A stretch of DNA of 64,000 nt from Cupriavidus sp. IDO (lineage in GTDB: Bacteria; Pseudomonadota; Gammaproteobacteria; Burkholderiales; Burkholderiaceae): NCBI RefSeq assembly GCF_000812465.1, contig NZ_JWMA01000199.1:115053-179052 (forward strand), read 5' to 3'. The notes beneath the pieces were generated by a model that had not been told where the DNA came from, ran no database searches, and worked only from the letters and a program-made list of their open reading frames with translations. Positions 9,255-18,005 of this stretch are shown piece after piece (the first letter of the stretch is position 1; the number at the start of each line of letters is the position of its first letter). Both the position numbers and the translations under genes were made by a program.

Positions 9255-9695
9255 ATGGAGCACACACTAACAATCGGGAAGCTGGCCAAGGCGGCTGGTG
9301 TTGGCGTGGAAACGGTACGTTACTACCATCGGTGTGGCCTGCTGCCGGTGCCAGAGCGTACCTATGGCGCCATTCGCCAGTATCCGCAGCAGAGCTTGCA
9401 GCGGCTTCATTTCATTCGCCAGGCCCAGTCGCTGGGGTTCACCCTGGATGAAGTCCGGGTACTGCTGCGACAGCACGATGGCGGCACGTGCAGCACAGCC
9501 CGCGCACTGGCCGAGCAAAAGCTCGGCCTTGTGGAGGAAAAACTGAAGGAATTGCGGCGATTGCGAACGGAGCTGAAGCATCTCATCGGGCAATGCCATG
9601 CCAACGCCAATGAGGCTACTTGCCCCTTGATTGACACTTTGTCTGCCAGCATGAGATCAGAGAACAGGCGTGACGCTCCATTTCGGCAGCGGTGA
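9255..9695 (+). CDS. merR: Mercury-type MerR transcriptional regulator
   Basis: A 146-residue MerR-family regulator. The N-terminal winged helix (TIGKLAKAAGVGVETVRYYHRCGLL, residues 6-30) is followed by the dimerisation helix. Cysteines at 79, 114 and 123 have the same 35 and 9 residue spacings as Cys82, Cys117 and Cys126 of Tn501 MerR, which bind Hg(II), and the surrounding GGTCSTARALAEQKL and ATCPLIDTL segments fit. The divergent promoter has the mer operator. No merT, merP or merA gene is present in the window, so this is an orphan regulator. The ribosome-binding site ACGGAG overlaps the operator. Confidence 0.9.
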   Translation: MEHTLTIGKLAKAAGVGVETVRYYHRCGLLPVPERTYGAIRQYPQQSLQRLHFIRQAQSLGFTLDEVRVLLRQHDGGTCSTARALAEQKLGLVEEKLKELRRLRTELKHLIGQCHANANEATCPLIDTLSASMRSENRRDAPFRQR

Positions 9696-9778
9696 ACGAG
9701 GTCCGTGCCGGCACGCACTGAACGGCAAGCGATGTAGCCGGAAGGGGTGCAGTATCTCGCCGGTAGAAAATGATGACA

Positions 9779-10951
9779 CTAGGTTCTTCCAACCAGAAGC
9801 CATGTATGCAGGTCGCCGATGCCCTTCGCTGCAATCAAACCGCGCTCTTCGAGCAGGAATGGTTCCCCAAGTTGCTGTCGCGTGGCATCAGTTACCTGAA
9901 CGCGACCGACTATGCCTTGCGATTCCATGCGGCTGGCGATATTGACGGTATCGCCCCACAAGTCATAGATGAACTTTCTCCTCCCGATCACGCCGGCGAC
10001 GACAGCTCCACTGTGGATGCCCACTCGCAATTGCAGGTTGTAGCCGCTTCGCTGATTGAACTGGCCCAGTGACTCAAGCATGTCCAAGGCCATATGTGCG
10101 GCCCGAGCGGCGTGATCGGCCGCCGGGACAGGCAGACCCGCGGCTGCCATGTAAGCGTCGCCGATGGTCTTGATTTTTTCGAGTCCCCGGCTGTCGGCGA
10201 TATTGTCAAAATCGGCGAATATCTCGTTCAGGACTGCCACCAGTCGTTCGGGGCTCATGCTGGGAGAGAAGCGGGTGAACTGCACAAGGTCAGCAAACAA
10301 CACTGACACTTCCCGGAACTTGTCGGCGATGACGTCCGGAGGGCCTGCGGCGATGAGATCGGTGCGCAGCTTCAATCGCTCGGCTATGGGGGAGGGCAGC
10401 ACGTTGAGGAGCAGTCGCTCGGTCACCTGTTGCTCGCAAACGAGCTTCTCGTAAAGACGCCTGAGTTCATGACTCTGGTGAACGATCGTCTCGCGGCTCG
10501 CTTCCAGTTCACGCACCTTCCGCTCGAGTTCCTTGCCGTATTTCAACGATTCCCCGTGCAGCAGACGCACTTCCAGCATATTGCGAACCCGCATCAGCAC
10601 CTCCGCCAGGTCAAATGGCTTGCTGACGAAGTCTTTCGCACCGGCTTGCAGTGCGCGCAATTTGTGATCGGGCTGGGCAGTGATGACGATCACCGGAAGA
10701 TAGTTGTCCGGCTGGACTTCCTTGAGGCGTTCCATGACCTCGAACCCGTCCATGCCGGGCATCTGCAGATCAAGCAGGATCAGGTCATGGTGGTTCCTGC
10801 CGTGAAGCTCGCAAACCGTGCGCGGATCGGTGGTTGATTCAATGCAAACATAGCCGGCGCCGCGCAGCATCTGCTCGAGCAGCAGGACATTGGCCTCCAG
10901 GTCGTCAACGACCAGGATTCTCGCCGCCAGAATGTCCGATGCGTTGATCAT
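9779..10951 (-). CDS. Response regulator with class III adenylate cyclase output
   Basis: A 390-residue two-domain protein. A receiver domain (about residues 10-128) has the acidic pair VVDD, phospho-acceptor Asp61 (LLDLQMPGMDG) and Lys111. A coiled linker (about 135-180) with an NVLP motif leads to a class III nucleotide cyclase domain (about 214-385). Metal-binding Asp221 (LFADLVQFT) and Asp265, adenine-selecting Lys261 and Asp330 (IYDLWGDTVNIASRME) and transition-state Asn337 and Arg341 are all present, so an active adenylate cyclase is expected. The gene starts 18 bases after the stop of the hybrid kinase on the same strand, so the two probably form a phosphorelay that controls cAMP. Confidence 0.9.
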   Translation of the reverse strand: MINASDILAARILVVDDLEANVLLLEQMLRGAGYVCIESTTDPRTVCELHGRNHHDLILLDLQMPGMDGFEVMERLKEVQPDNYLPVIVITAQPDHKLRALQAGAKDFVSKPFDLAEVLMRVRNMLEVRLLHGESLKYGKELERKVRELEASRETIVHQSHELRRLYEKLVCEQQVTERLLLNVLPSPIAERLKLRTDLIAAGPPDVIADKFREVSVLFADLVQFTRFSPSMSPERLVAVLNEIFADFDNIADSRGLEKIKTIGDAYMAAAGLPVPAADHAARAAHMALDMLESLGQFNQRSGYNLQLRVGIHSGAVVAGVIGRRKFIYDLWGDTVNIASRMESQGIVGRVQVTDATRQQLGEPFLLEERGLIAAKGIGDLHTWLLVGRT

Positions 10952-10969
10952 GGCGAGCGCCTGGCTTCG

Positions 10970-12559
10970 TCAGCCGCGAGCAGTCCCGCCTCGCGGTTGT
11001 TTCAGGGCGGCTTCCAGTGCGTCCATGAACTCATTGAGCTTGATCGGCTTGGTCAGGTACCGGAAGAATCCCGCTTTCATGCCCTTTTCAATGTCGCGCG
11101 GCATCGCATTGGCACTGAGGGCGATGACTGGGATATGCGTCGTCTTCGGGTCGTCGCGCAGGCGTCCCAGTGCTTCGATGCCGTTGATGTCGGGCAGATG
11201 GATATCCATCACGATCAGATCTGGCAGGGAAGTGCACGCAAGTTCGACGCCGGACGCGCCGGTGACCGCGGTTAGCAGGCGCACATCAGGCCGGAGCGCG
11301 ACGAGTTGCTCAACGAGTTTCAGGTTGGCGGGGTTGTCTTCGACATACAACAAGGTATGCCCCGAAGCGTGTCCCTCTATTTGCGTCCTGACGGACAGCG
11401 CTGGCTCTGCTCCCTCACCAGTCATTTCCGGCGCGCGTGCAACCGGCAGTTCAACCCAGAATACGCTGCCCACGCCGAGCGTGCTTTCGGCGCCGATGTC
11501 TCCCCCCATCAGTTCGACCAGCCGCTTGGCCACCACGAGGCCGATGCCCGTGCCCTCCACGGGGCCGCCCTCATGCCCAAGACGGTTGAACGGCTGGAAT
11601 AGTTGCGCGAGCCGTTCCGGTGCCAGGCCTGCGCCGGTGTCGCGCACGCTGACGCGAACGCGACCCCCTGTCATCACTCGCACCTCGACGGTTCCCTGGT
11701 CGCGGTTGTATTTGATCGCGTTCGAAAGCAGATTAAGCAGGATTTGCTTCAGGCGGGTCCTGTCAGCGCGGACAAAACACGGGGAGTCGGGCAAGGGGAA
11801 CTGCATGCGGACCGCACGCTTCAGCGCTTGTTGCTCAAGCATCGCGTGACATTCGTGCAAGGTTTCAATGACCGATACCGGCTCTGGGGACAGTGACGCC
11901 TGGCCGGCTTCTATCTTGGCGAGATCAAGCACCTCATTGATCAACTCCAGTAAATGCCAGCCCGCCTTCAGTATCTGGTCGATACTGGCTTGCTGCGACG
12001 GAGACGGCGGCGGAGTGTCCAGGGCCAGCAATTGCGCGAAGCCCAGGATGGCGTTCAAGGGATTCCGCAACTCATGGCTCATGCTGGACAGGAACTCAGA
12101 CTTTGCGCGGTTGGCACTCTCAGCCGCAGCCTGCGCCCGTTTCTGCTCCTCGATGTCGGTGCAGGAGGCAATCCACTTTACGATATTCCCATTGGCGTCC
12201 TTGAGCGGTGCCCCGCGCTCAAGGTGCCAGCGATAGGCACCATCGGATGCCCTTCTCAAGCGGTACTCGATCTCATACTCACGGCCGCTTGCAACCGAGT
12301 CGGCCCAGCGGTCGAGGTTGTTCTTCAGGTCTTCAGGGTGTACGGCAGATTGCCACGCGCCGGACTGTGTCTGCTCAAGGCTGAGGCCGGTATAGCTTGC
12401 CCACCGCTGGTTGCAGTAATCGATCCGACCATCGGGACCGGCGGTCATTACGATGTGAGGAATGCCGTCGGCGAGCAATCGGAAGTGCCGCTCGCCCTCC
12501 CTGACGTCGGGGGCCAAAGCACGATCCTTCGCCGATCGGTCAAAAGGCTGCTTGCGCAT
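10970..12559 (-). CDS. PAS-containing hybrid histidine kinase
   Basis: A cytoplasmic-looking sensor kinase of 529 residues when started at 12559; the frame extends 61 codons upstream without recognisable domains. It has a PAS domain with PAC segment (about residues 25-140), a HisKA domain with His162 (SSMSHELRNPLN), a HATPase domain with the N box (LLNLLSNAIKYN), DTGAGL and GTGIGLVVAK boxes, and a C-terminal receiver with Asp452 (LIVMDIHLPDING). There are no transmembrane segments, so the signal is probably cytoplasmic. It lies directly upstream of the receiver-cyclase gene, its likely phosphotransfer partner. Confidence 0.9.
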   Translation of the reverse strand: MRKQPFDRSAKDRALAPDVREGERHFRLLADGIPHIVMTAGPDGRIDYCNQRWASYTGLSLEQTQSGAWQSAVHPEDLKNNLDRWADSVASGREYEIEYRLRRASDGAYRWHLERGAPLKDANGNIVKWIASCTDIEEQKRAQAAAESANRAKSEFLSSMSHELRNPLNAILGFAQLLALDTPPPSPSQQASIDQILKAGWHLLELINEVLDLAKIEAGQASLSPEPVSVIETLHECHAMLEQQALKRAVRMQFPLPDSPCFVRADRTRLKQILLNLLSNAIKYNRDQGTVEVRVMTGGRVRVSVRDTGAGLAPERLAQLFQPFNRLGHEGGPVEGTGIGLVVAKRLVELMGGDIGAESTLGVGSVFWVELPVARAPEMTGEGAEPALSVRTQIEGHASGHTLLYVEDNPANLKLVEQLVALRPDVRLLTAVTGASGVELACTSLPDLIVMDIHLPDINGIEALGRLRDDPKTTHIPVIALSANAMPRDIEKGMKAGFFRYLTKPIKLNEFMDALEAALKQPRGGTARG

Positions 12560-12773
12560 GATTTGCCAACTGCGGCCGGCTGAGCAGACGTGACGTCTCC
12601 ATGAGAGGAGAGGCCACTCGCGACCGGCTGGAATCGGGGTAAAGAGGGAACCACAAACCAGAATACGCGCTGCCATCGCCGGTGCAAGGTGGTGCGCGCG
12701 GAGAAGCTGACAGCCGGTTGGTGAGTCGCCAATGCGCCACATTCAACCGGCTGGGTGCGATTGCATCGTCACC

Positions 12774-14117
12774 TCAGTTGCCGTTGGATGCCACCTCAAT
12801 GCCGCGCAGCATGGAAATCCGGTTCAGCAGGTCGCTGGTAAAGCTCAGGAACCGCTGGCGCGTTTGTCCGGTCAGCGTGTCCGGTTCCATCAGCATGACG
12901 CTCAAGGGGTTCTGCGGCACGTCGTGAAAACGCAGCTCGTAATGCAGGTGCGGCCCGGTTGCCCAGCCAGTTTGCCCGACATATCCGATCAATTGACCTT
13001 GCGTGACGCGCTGACCGGAGTGGATGCCGGCGTATTGCGACAAGTGGGCATAGTAAGTCGAGTAGCCGCCGTCATGCCTGAGGATGACGATATTGCCGTA
13101 GCCGGTCTGTTGGCCGATGAAGTCGACGGTCCCGTTGCCCGTGGCCAGGACCCTGGCGCCGGTAGGGGCGGCAAAGTCGATCCCCTTGTGCTGGACCCAC
13201 CGGTGGTGCAGGGGGTGGTTGCGCCAGCCGAAGCCCGATGACATGCGCGAGAGCTCGACGGGAGAGCGCAGGAACGGGCGCGCCATGCTGCGCCCGTCGA
13301 AGGTGTAATAGCCGCCGGCATTGCTGTCTTCGGCGGAGTACCACAAAGCCTGGTAAGGCTGGGCGCGGTTGATCAGTTCGACCGCCACGACGCGCCCGTT
13401 GCGCACAAGGACGCCGTCATGGAACCCGGCCTCATAGACAATACGAAAGCGATCGCCGGCGACGATATCGTGGTGGAAGTCGATCACGCCCGAGAAGATC
13501 GAGAGCATTTGCCGGACGATCTCGTCGGGCACATTCGCGGCGTCCATGGTCTTGGAGAACCCGCCCGCCACAATGATGCCGGAACGCAATTCATGGCGCA
13601 GTTCGGTCTTGACCGCGTGCACATTCGCCTTGAAAACCGGTTCGTCAACGTTGCCCGCCCGCTCGATCACCAGTTCGCGCGAGGCGGACACGTTGCCGTC
13701 CAGGGTGGCACGCAGCGAGACCAGCAGATTGTCCTGGTCGACCTCGGCCAGCACGACCTGGCCCGGCTCAAGATTGAAGAGATTGCGCGCGGCTGCATTC
13801 GTGCGGATAAAGTCCTGCGCGTCGGCGTCGTCTATACCGAGCCGCTTGAGCAGCGAGGCAATGGTGTCGCCGCGCTGCATGGGCGCCTCGTGGATATAGG
13901 TGGCAGCGGCGTCGGTCAGCTTTTCGAGTTGCTCGCGCAGGTCAGGCAGGCGCAAGCTTTCCTGCTGGCGAGGCGCCATGGGGTCAAGGTAGGCGTTGCG
14001 CGGAGCCACGCCGGTGGCGGCCGCCATGCAGAGCATGAGGACGGCCGCCACGCTTGCTGCTATCAGCTTCTTGCGGCGGCCCCTATGGTCCGCAAGAGTC
14101 GGATCGTTCAGTTCCAT
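12774..14117 (-). CDS. M23-family peptidoglycan peptidase
   Basis: A 447-residue envelope protein: a short cytoplasmic tail, one N-terminal membrane anchor or signal (about residues 17-38), an OapA/LysM-like region (about 75-130, PMQRGDTIASLLKRLG) and a C-terminal LytM/M23 metallopeptidase domain (about 290-400). The zinc ligands are visible as His310 and Asp314 (QHKGIDFAAPTG) and the HLH pair at 390-392 (GPHLHYELR). It resembles the MepM/YebA type that cuts peptidoglycan cross-links for wall growth. It is a single transcription unit, separated from its neighbours by more than 130 bases on each side. Confidence 0.9.
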   Translation of the reverse strand: MELNDPTLADHRGRRKKLIAASVAAVLMLCMAAATGVAPRNAYLDPMAPRQQESLRLPDLREQLEKLTDAAATYIHEAPMQRGDTIASLLKRLGIDDADAQDFIRTNAAARNLFNLEPGQVVLAEVDQDNLLVSLRATLDGNVSASRELVIERAGNVDEPVFKANVHAVKTELRHELRSGIIVAGGFSKTMDAANVPDEIVRQMLSIFSGVIDFHHDIVAGDRFRIVYEAGFHDGVLVRNGRVVAVELINRAQPYQALWYSAEDSNAGGYYTFDGRSMARPFLRSPVELSRMSSGFGWRNHPLHHRWVQHKGIDFAAPTGARVLATGNGTVDFIGQQTGYGNIVILRHDGGYSTYYAHLSQYAGIHSGQRVTQGQLIGYVGQTGWATGPHLHYELRFHDVPQNPLSVMLMEPDTLTGQTRQRFLSFTSDLLNRISMLRGIEVASNGN

Positions 14118-14248
14118 CGGCTTACGCGCGAATCCTTCGCGGGGTCTGGGTTACATCCATACAACTAACGCTTGATTCGGGCGCTGCTGCCGCAGCGGTC
14201 CAAAGCGTTTTCCTTTCTTCCCCATCGTGCGGCGCAAGCGCGCTGGCG

Positions 14249-14929
14249 CTATCTGACTTCGCTACCGCCTTGTCCGGTCGGGATCCTGGACAAGTAGCTG
14301 GCCACCGCCGGGATGTCCTCGTTCGACAAGGCAGCGGCGATGCCATTCATGGCGCCGCTCGGGTCACGGCGCTCGCCGGCCTTGAAGGCAGCGAGCTGGT
14401 TCGCAAGATAGATCTCACCTTGTCCCGCGAGGCGCGGCGCCAGGTCCTTGCCCACCAGCCCATCACCGTGGCACGCCTGGCAACTGCTGGCCTGCACGGC
14501 GGTTCTTCCACGTTCTTCGAGCGCCGCGCTGGCCGGAGCACTTGTATGTCCGGCCGGCGCCTGCCGTGCGTAATAGGCGGCCAACAGCTTGATTTGCCCT
14601 TCGGTGAGGCTCCTGGCGAGCGGTCCCATGGTCGGGCTGTGGCGCTGTTCGCTGGAAAAAGCGCGCAGCTGCGCCTCGATGTAGCTTGCCGGCAGGCCGG
14701 ACAGGGCAGGGTAGTGCCCGTTGCGGGACTGGCCGCGCGGACCGTGGCAGCTGAAACAGCTCTCCTGCAACTGTGGCCAGGCACCGCCTTCGGCCTGGCT
14801 GGCTTCGAGGTGGCTGTCCAACGCTTTGTCGAAGCGGTAATAGTCCAGCAGATCGGGCCCGGAGAACGCGGCCGCCCCCAGACCCACTACTCCCGCAACA
14901 GCGGCGACAATAACAAGCGCGCGCTTCAT
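14249..14929 (-). CDS. Di-heme cytochrome c, partner of amine oxidase copy 1
   Basis: A 226-residue exported c-type cytochrome with an N-terminal anchor or signal (residues 3-22) and two heme sites, C58-x-x-C61-H62 (CFSCHG) and C150-x-x-C153-H154 (CQACHG). It has the two-domain architecture of cytochrome c4-like proteins. Its ATG directly follows the TGA of the flavin amine oxidase (TGAATG), so the two are translationally linked. That suggests the cytochrome takes electrons from the oxidase. A paralogous cytochrome lies after the second oxidase at 34566-35225. Confidence 0.88.
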   Translation of the reverse strand: MKRALVIVAAVAGVVGLGAAAFSGPDLLDYYRFDKALDSHLEASQAEGGAWPQLQESCFSCHGPRGQSRNGHYPALSGLPASYIEAQLRAFSSEQRHSPTMGPLARSLTEGQIKLLAAYYARQAPAGHTSAPASAALEERGRTAVQASSCQACHGDGLVGKDLAPRLAGQGEIYLANQLAAFKAGERRDPSGAMNGIAAALSNEDIPAVASYLSRIPTGQGGSEVR

Positions 14930-16465
14930 TCAAGCCTCCTGAGCGGGTTGCGCCAGGGCATTCAGCGCTTGCAGCGCCGCCCGGTGGCCGGAGCGAACGG
15001 CGCCGTCCATGGCGCCGGCCCAGACATCGGCCGTCTCGGTCCCCGACCAGATCAGCCGGCCCGCAGAGGGGTGGAGGTATTGGCCCCATTTTGTCCAGAA
15101 GCCTGGGGGCATCGGGTTGATACAGCTCATTGACCACGGATCGGCCCTGCCCCAGTCGAGGTCGTGGTATTGCGTCGGATGCAGCGCCTGGTCCCCCAGT
15201 GCCCGGGCATAGATGGCCGAAAGCTCCCGCTCGGCGGCCTTGGGATCGGCGGGCAGGTATCCCGGCCTGACGAAGGCGCTGATCACACCGACCGACCCGT
15301 CCGGAGGCGAGTTGTCGACAGACCAGATAAGGGGGCCATCGAGCGGCATGACCTGCGCGTTGAGACCGTCATTCCGCCAGAAGGGCCGCGCATAGACGTG
15401 CGCCGTCTTGCGCATGGGCGCATGCCCCGGCCATAGCCGCTGCACCTGCGCCCGCCCGTTGGGCAGCGGCGGATCGAAGACGATCTGGTTGCAGAGCGCC
15501 GGGTTCAGCGCGGCAATGACCCGGCGCGCCCGCACCACACCCTGGTCGGTGTGCAACGCAACGATCTCGCGGTCCCAGCCGGAAATCTTGCGCACCGGGC
15601 AGGACATCCTCACCTTGTCGCCGAGGTCATGCGCCATCCGTATGCTGAGAAGCTGCGAGCCACCGACGAAGCGTGTTTCCTGGGCGCCGTCCTTGATCCT
15701 CTCGAGCGTGTCGTAATCGCTGTTCGCGCTGTTGATCACCGAGAGGTAGTGCAGCAGCCCCAGCTGCGCAGGCGGCGCGCCGAGCGACAGCGTCGCAGCG
15801 ATGCTGAAGGAAAATTTCTCCTCGTTGGTCAGGCCTTGCTGTGCCAGCCAGGCGCCGAGCGACAGCTTGTCCAGCTCCGTCGCGTTCGACGCTTTCCACG
15901 GCGCGCCGGAAGGCACGCCGCGCGCCATCGCGCCGAGCTTGCGGGCGACTGCGCCGCTGCCGCCGACGCCTCCCTGCAGGTCCTGGGCCACCCGGATGTC
16001 GCCCGCCAGGAAGACGGTCTTGCCCTGGTAGTAGGTATTGAAGGTGTCGACGCCGAGCTCGCTCCCCAGGTCGGCAATGGCCGTTTGACCAGGGCCGATC
16101 CACTGGCCGCCGGCTTCGGAGATCACGTTGTGCCCCAGTTCGTGGTTGTAGGTGCGTCCGCCAACGCGGTCGCGCGCCTCCAGGACCACGAACGATTCAC
16201 ACCCGGCGCGCTTCAGATCGCGTGCGGCGGTCAGCCCCGCCAGGCCGGCGCCGATGATCGCGACGTCCAGCACGTCGCGCTGCGCCGATGCCACGGCGGC
16301 ACCCGCTGTCCGCGACGTGCCAGCCGCCAGCGCCGCAGCGCCTGCCGCCGCAGCCAGGCCGAGGAGCTGGCGTCGGGTCAGTGTGGCCGCATCGGGGTTC
16401 GGGATCTTCGCCGGTACGGCATCGGCGTCAGTCGCCTCTTCACGTGTGTTCGCGTGCTTTATCAT
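14930..16465 (-). CDS. Tat-exported flavin amine oxidase, copy 1 (NicA2-like)
   Basis: A 511-residue flavin monoamine-oxidase-family protein. A twin-arginine signal (TLTRRQLLGLAAAAG, Arg31-Arg32) sends it folded to the periplasm. The FAD dinucleotide motif is IIGAGLAGLTAARDL (Gly72, Gly74, Gly77), followed by VLEARDRVGGRT and the C-terminal GTETADVWAGAMDGA flavin motif. The position occupied by a cage tyrosine in human MAO (YMEGA) is Ala here. I start at 16465; 21 further codons upstream look non-coding and overlap its promoter. The adjoining cytochrome c suggests a dehydrogenase that passes electrons to heme, as shown for NicA2 with CycN. Substrate unknown. Confidence 0.88.
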   Translation of the reverse strand: MIKHANTREEATDADAVPAKIPNPDAATLTRRQLLGLAAAAGAAALAAGTSRTAGAAVASAQRDVLDVAIIGAGLAGLTAARDLKRAGCESFVVLEARDRVGGRTYNHELGHNVISEAGGQWIGPGQTAIADLGSELGVDTFNTYYQGKTVFLAGDIRVAQDLQGGVGGSGAVARKLGAMARGVPSGAPWKASNATELDKLSLGAWLAQQGLTNEEKFSFSIAATLSLGAPPAQLGLLHYLSVINSANSDYDTLERIKDGAQETRFVGGSQLLSIRMAHDLGDKVRMSCPVRKISGWDREIVALHTDQGVVRARRVIAALNPALCNQIVFDPPLPNGRAQVQRLWPGHAPMRKTAHVYARPFWRNDGLNAQVMPLDGPLIWSVDNSPPDGSVGVISAFVRPGYLPADPKAAERELSAIYARALGDQALHPTQYHDLDWGRADPWSMSCINPMPPGFWTKWGQYLHPSAGRLIWSGTETADVWAGAMDGAVRSGHRAALQALNALAQPAQEA

Positions 16466-16504
16466 TTTTAGGACAAGTGTAAAAAGAATGACATATTTGT
16501 GTCG

Positions 16505-16533
16505 AATATAGGTCAAGAACACAAACAAGTCAA
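16505..16533 (-). promoter_or_regulatory. Sigma-70-type promoter for oxidase copy 1
   Basis: On the minus strand: -35 TTGACT (16528-16533), a 17-bp spacer and -10 TATATT (16505-16510), 40 bases before the oxidase start. The spacer end and -10 contain TGACCTA, the same heptamer found in the spacers of the island's three rightward promoters, and GTGTTCT, which also occurs in two of them. Confidence 0.7.
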
Positions 16534-16590
16534 AATGACTCGCGCCTTGGCCAAGATTGCCGCCGCAGGACTGGCAGGCCGCGCCCGTAT

Positions 16591-16653
16591 AGGGAATACC
16601 CTCCCTTTTTCTTTTGTCTTATCTTTGTCATTATGACCTAATGTTGGTAGAGT
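16591..16653 (+). promoter_or_regulatory. Island promoter module A (for the PhyH-RidA operon)
   Basis: An inverted repeat AGGGAATACCCT (16591-16602) is followed after 22 bases (T-rich tract) by -35 TTGTCA (16625-16630), a 17-bp spacer and -10 TAGAGT (16648-16653). TGACCTA lies in the spacer at 16634-16640. The same arrangement and spacing recur at 18006-18068 and 31187-31249. Confidence 0.8.
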
Positions 16654-16725
16654 GTTCTACAAACGAAGCGACCGGAACGCCTCTCGGCCGGGCGCTCGGC
16701 CCTATGACGAATCAGGAGAACATCC

Positions 16726-17559
16726 ATGGATGAATCCAAGCGCAAGGCTTTCGCGGAGGACGGTGCCGTCCTCATCGAAGGCTGCCTTAACGCGGAACAG
16801 CTGGCCCAGTGCAGGCAGGCCTTTGACTGGGGGATCGAAAACCCCGGCCCCAACGCCTACACCTCGTTCGACTGCAGCGTGCAAAAGTCGCATGTCGACA
16901 ACGCTAATCCCTTCGCAAAGGCGCGGCTGGATGACCTGGTCGCCTCGCTGCCGCTCGGCCGTCTGCTGGCTGACCTGTGGGGCTCCAGGCACGTCTGGTA
17001 CTTTGCCGAGGAGCTTTTCCTCAAGGCCGGGGGCAAGGCGGGGCGCTCGCCGTGGCACCAGGACACGTCCTACCTGCCGTGGGCGGGGAAGCACTTCGCC
17101 AACGCCTGGATCAGCTTCGAAGCCGTCCCCGGGCGCAATGCCCTGGAGATCGTCAGGGGCTCGCACCTCGGTGCGCGCCACGACGGCAGCACCTTCCAGA
17201 ACCCCGATGACCCCACCGAGCCACTGCACGGCGGCGGGGTCTGGCCGCGCCTGCCGGACATCGAGGCCGAGCGCCGCGCCAGCCCCGATGCCTATGACAT
17301 CGTCTCGTGGGCGACGCAGCCCGGAGACGTCTTGTTGCTGCACCCGGGTTCGCTGCATGGCGGCGGCCCGGTCGACGACGAGTTCCCGGACCGGCACACG
17401 CTGGTGCTGCGCTTCTTCGGCGACGACGCGGTCTTCAGTCCGTTGCCGGACCACAGCGATTCGGGCTACACGCCGGCCGGCGTGCTGTTCGTGGAAGAGC
17501 TGGCTTCGCTGACGGCGGGCGATCCCTTCCGTGCGCCGTGCTTCCGCCAACTCATCTGA
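16726..17559 (+). CDS. PhyH-family Fe(II)/2-oxoglutarate dioxygenase
   Basis: A 277-residue phytanoyl-CoA-dioxygenase-family enzyme. The iron ligands appear as His111 and Asp113 (SPWHQDTSY) and distal His211 (LLHPGSLHGGG), with Arg229 (HTLVLRFF) to bind 2-oxoglutarate. Length and spacing fit the family, which hydroxylates carbon next to a carboxyl, thioester or amine group. It is the first gene after promoter module A and lies 17 bases before a RidA-family gene. Divergent to oxidase copy 1, it may hydroxylate the island's substrate or an intermediate. The substrate cannot be told from the sequence. Confidence 0.85.
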   Translation: MDESKRKAFAEDGAVLIEGCLNAEQLAQCRQAFDWGIENPGPNAYTSFDCSVQKSHVDNANPFAKARLDDLVASLPLGRLLADLWGSRHVWYFAEELFLKAGGKAGRSPWHQDTSYLPWAGKHFANAWISFEAVPGRNALEIVRGSHLGARHDGSTFQNPDDPTEPLHGGGVWPRLPDIEAERRASPDAYDIVSWATQPGDVLLLHPGSLHGGGPVDDEFPDRHTLVLRFFGDDAVFSPLPDHSDSGYTPAGVLFVEELASLTAGDPFRAPCFRQLI

Positions 17560-17576
17560 GGAGAGGTATTGACATC

Positions 17577-17993
17577 ATGACGAACTCAACCACGAAACGG
17601 CACTCGATCATTCCGCCCGGGACCCAGGCGCTCTACGACGCCTTCCATTTCGCACCGGCGACCCGGGTGGGCGACACCATCTGGGTATCCGGTCAGGTTG
17701 GCCTCGATGCCACGCTGCAACCGGGCGAGGGCATGGAGGCACAGGCACGGCTTGCCTTCGAGGCTTTGAAGGGCGTCCTGGCAGCGGCAGGCGCGAGCCT
17801 GGCCGATGTTGTCGAACTGACGACTTTCCACACGGAACTGCGACGCGATATCGAGGCCTTCACGAAGGTCAAGGACGAGTACTTTCCAAATCGCTATCCG
17901 TCCTGGACCGCGGTCGGGGTGACGGAGCTGGCGCTTCCGGAACTGTGCATCGAGATCCGCGCGGCGGCGGTTGCCGGATGCGGCGAGGCCTGA
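17577..17993 (+). CDS. RidA/YjgF/YER057c-family protein without the catalytic arginine
   Basis: A 138-residue RidA-superfamily protein started at 17577; the frame continues far upstream as a shadow of PhyH. The fold signatures are present (IWVSGQVGLDATLQPGEG, the LAAAGASLADVVELTTF helix-strand and the C-terminal IEIRAAAV strand). At the position of the deaminase arginine (Arg105 of enteric RidA, in FPARSCVEV) this protein reads YPSWTAVGV, so Trp replaces Arg by eye. Members lacking that Arg belong to Rid subgroups without the classical enamine/imine deaminase activity. Its location among amine oxidases suggests work on imine or related products, but the exact role is open. Confidence 0.85.
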   Translation: MTNSTTKRHSIIPPGTQALYDAFHFAPATRVGDTIWVSGQVGLDATLQPGEGMEAQARLAFEALKGVLAAAGASLADVVELTTFHTELRRDIEAFTKVKDEYFPNRYPSWTAVGVTELALPELCIEIRAAAVAGCGEA

Positions 17994-18005
17994 GCCCGGC
18001 CAGAC

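Noticed and set aside
16591..16653. Sigma-54 promoter reading of the island modules
   Set aside because: No GG-N10-GC at -24/-12 is present; the -35/-10 hexamers with 17-bp spacing in all three modules fit sigma-70 better.
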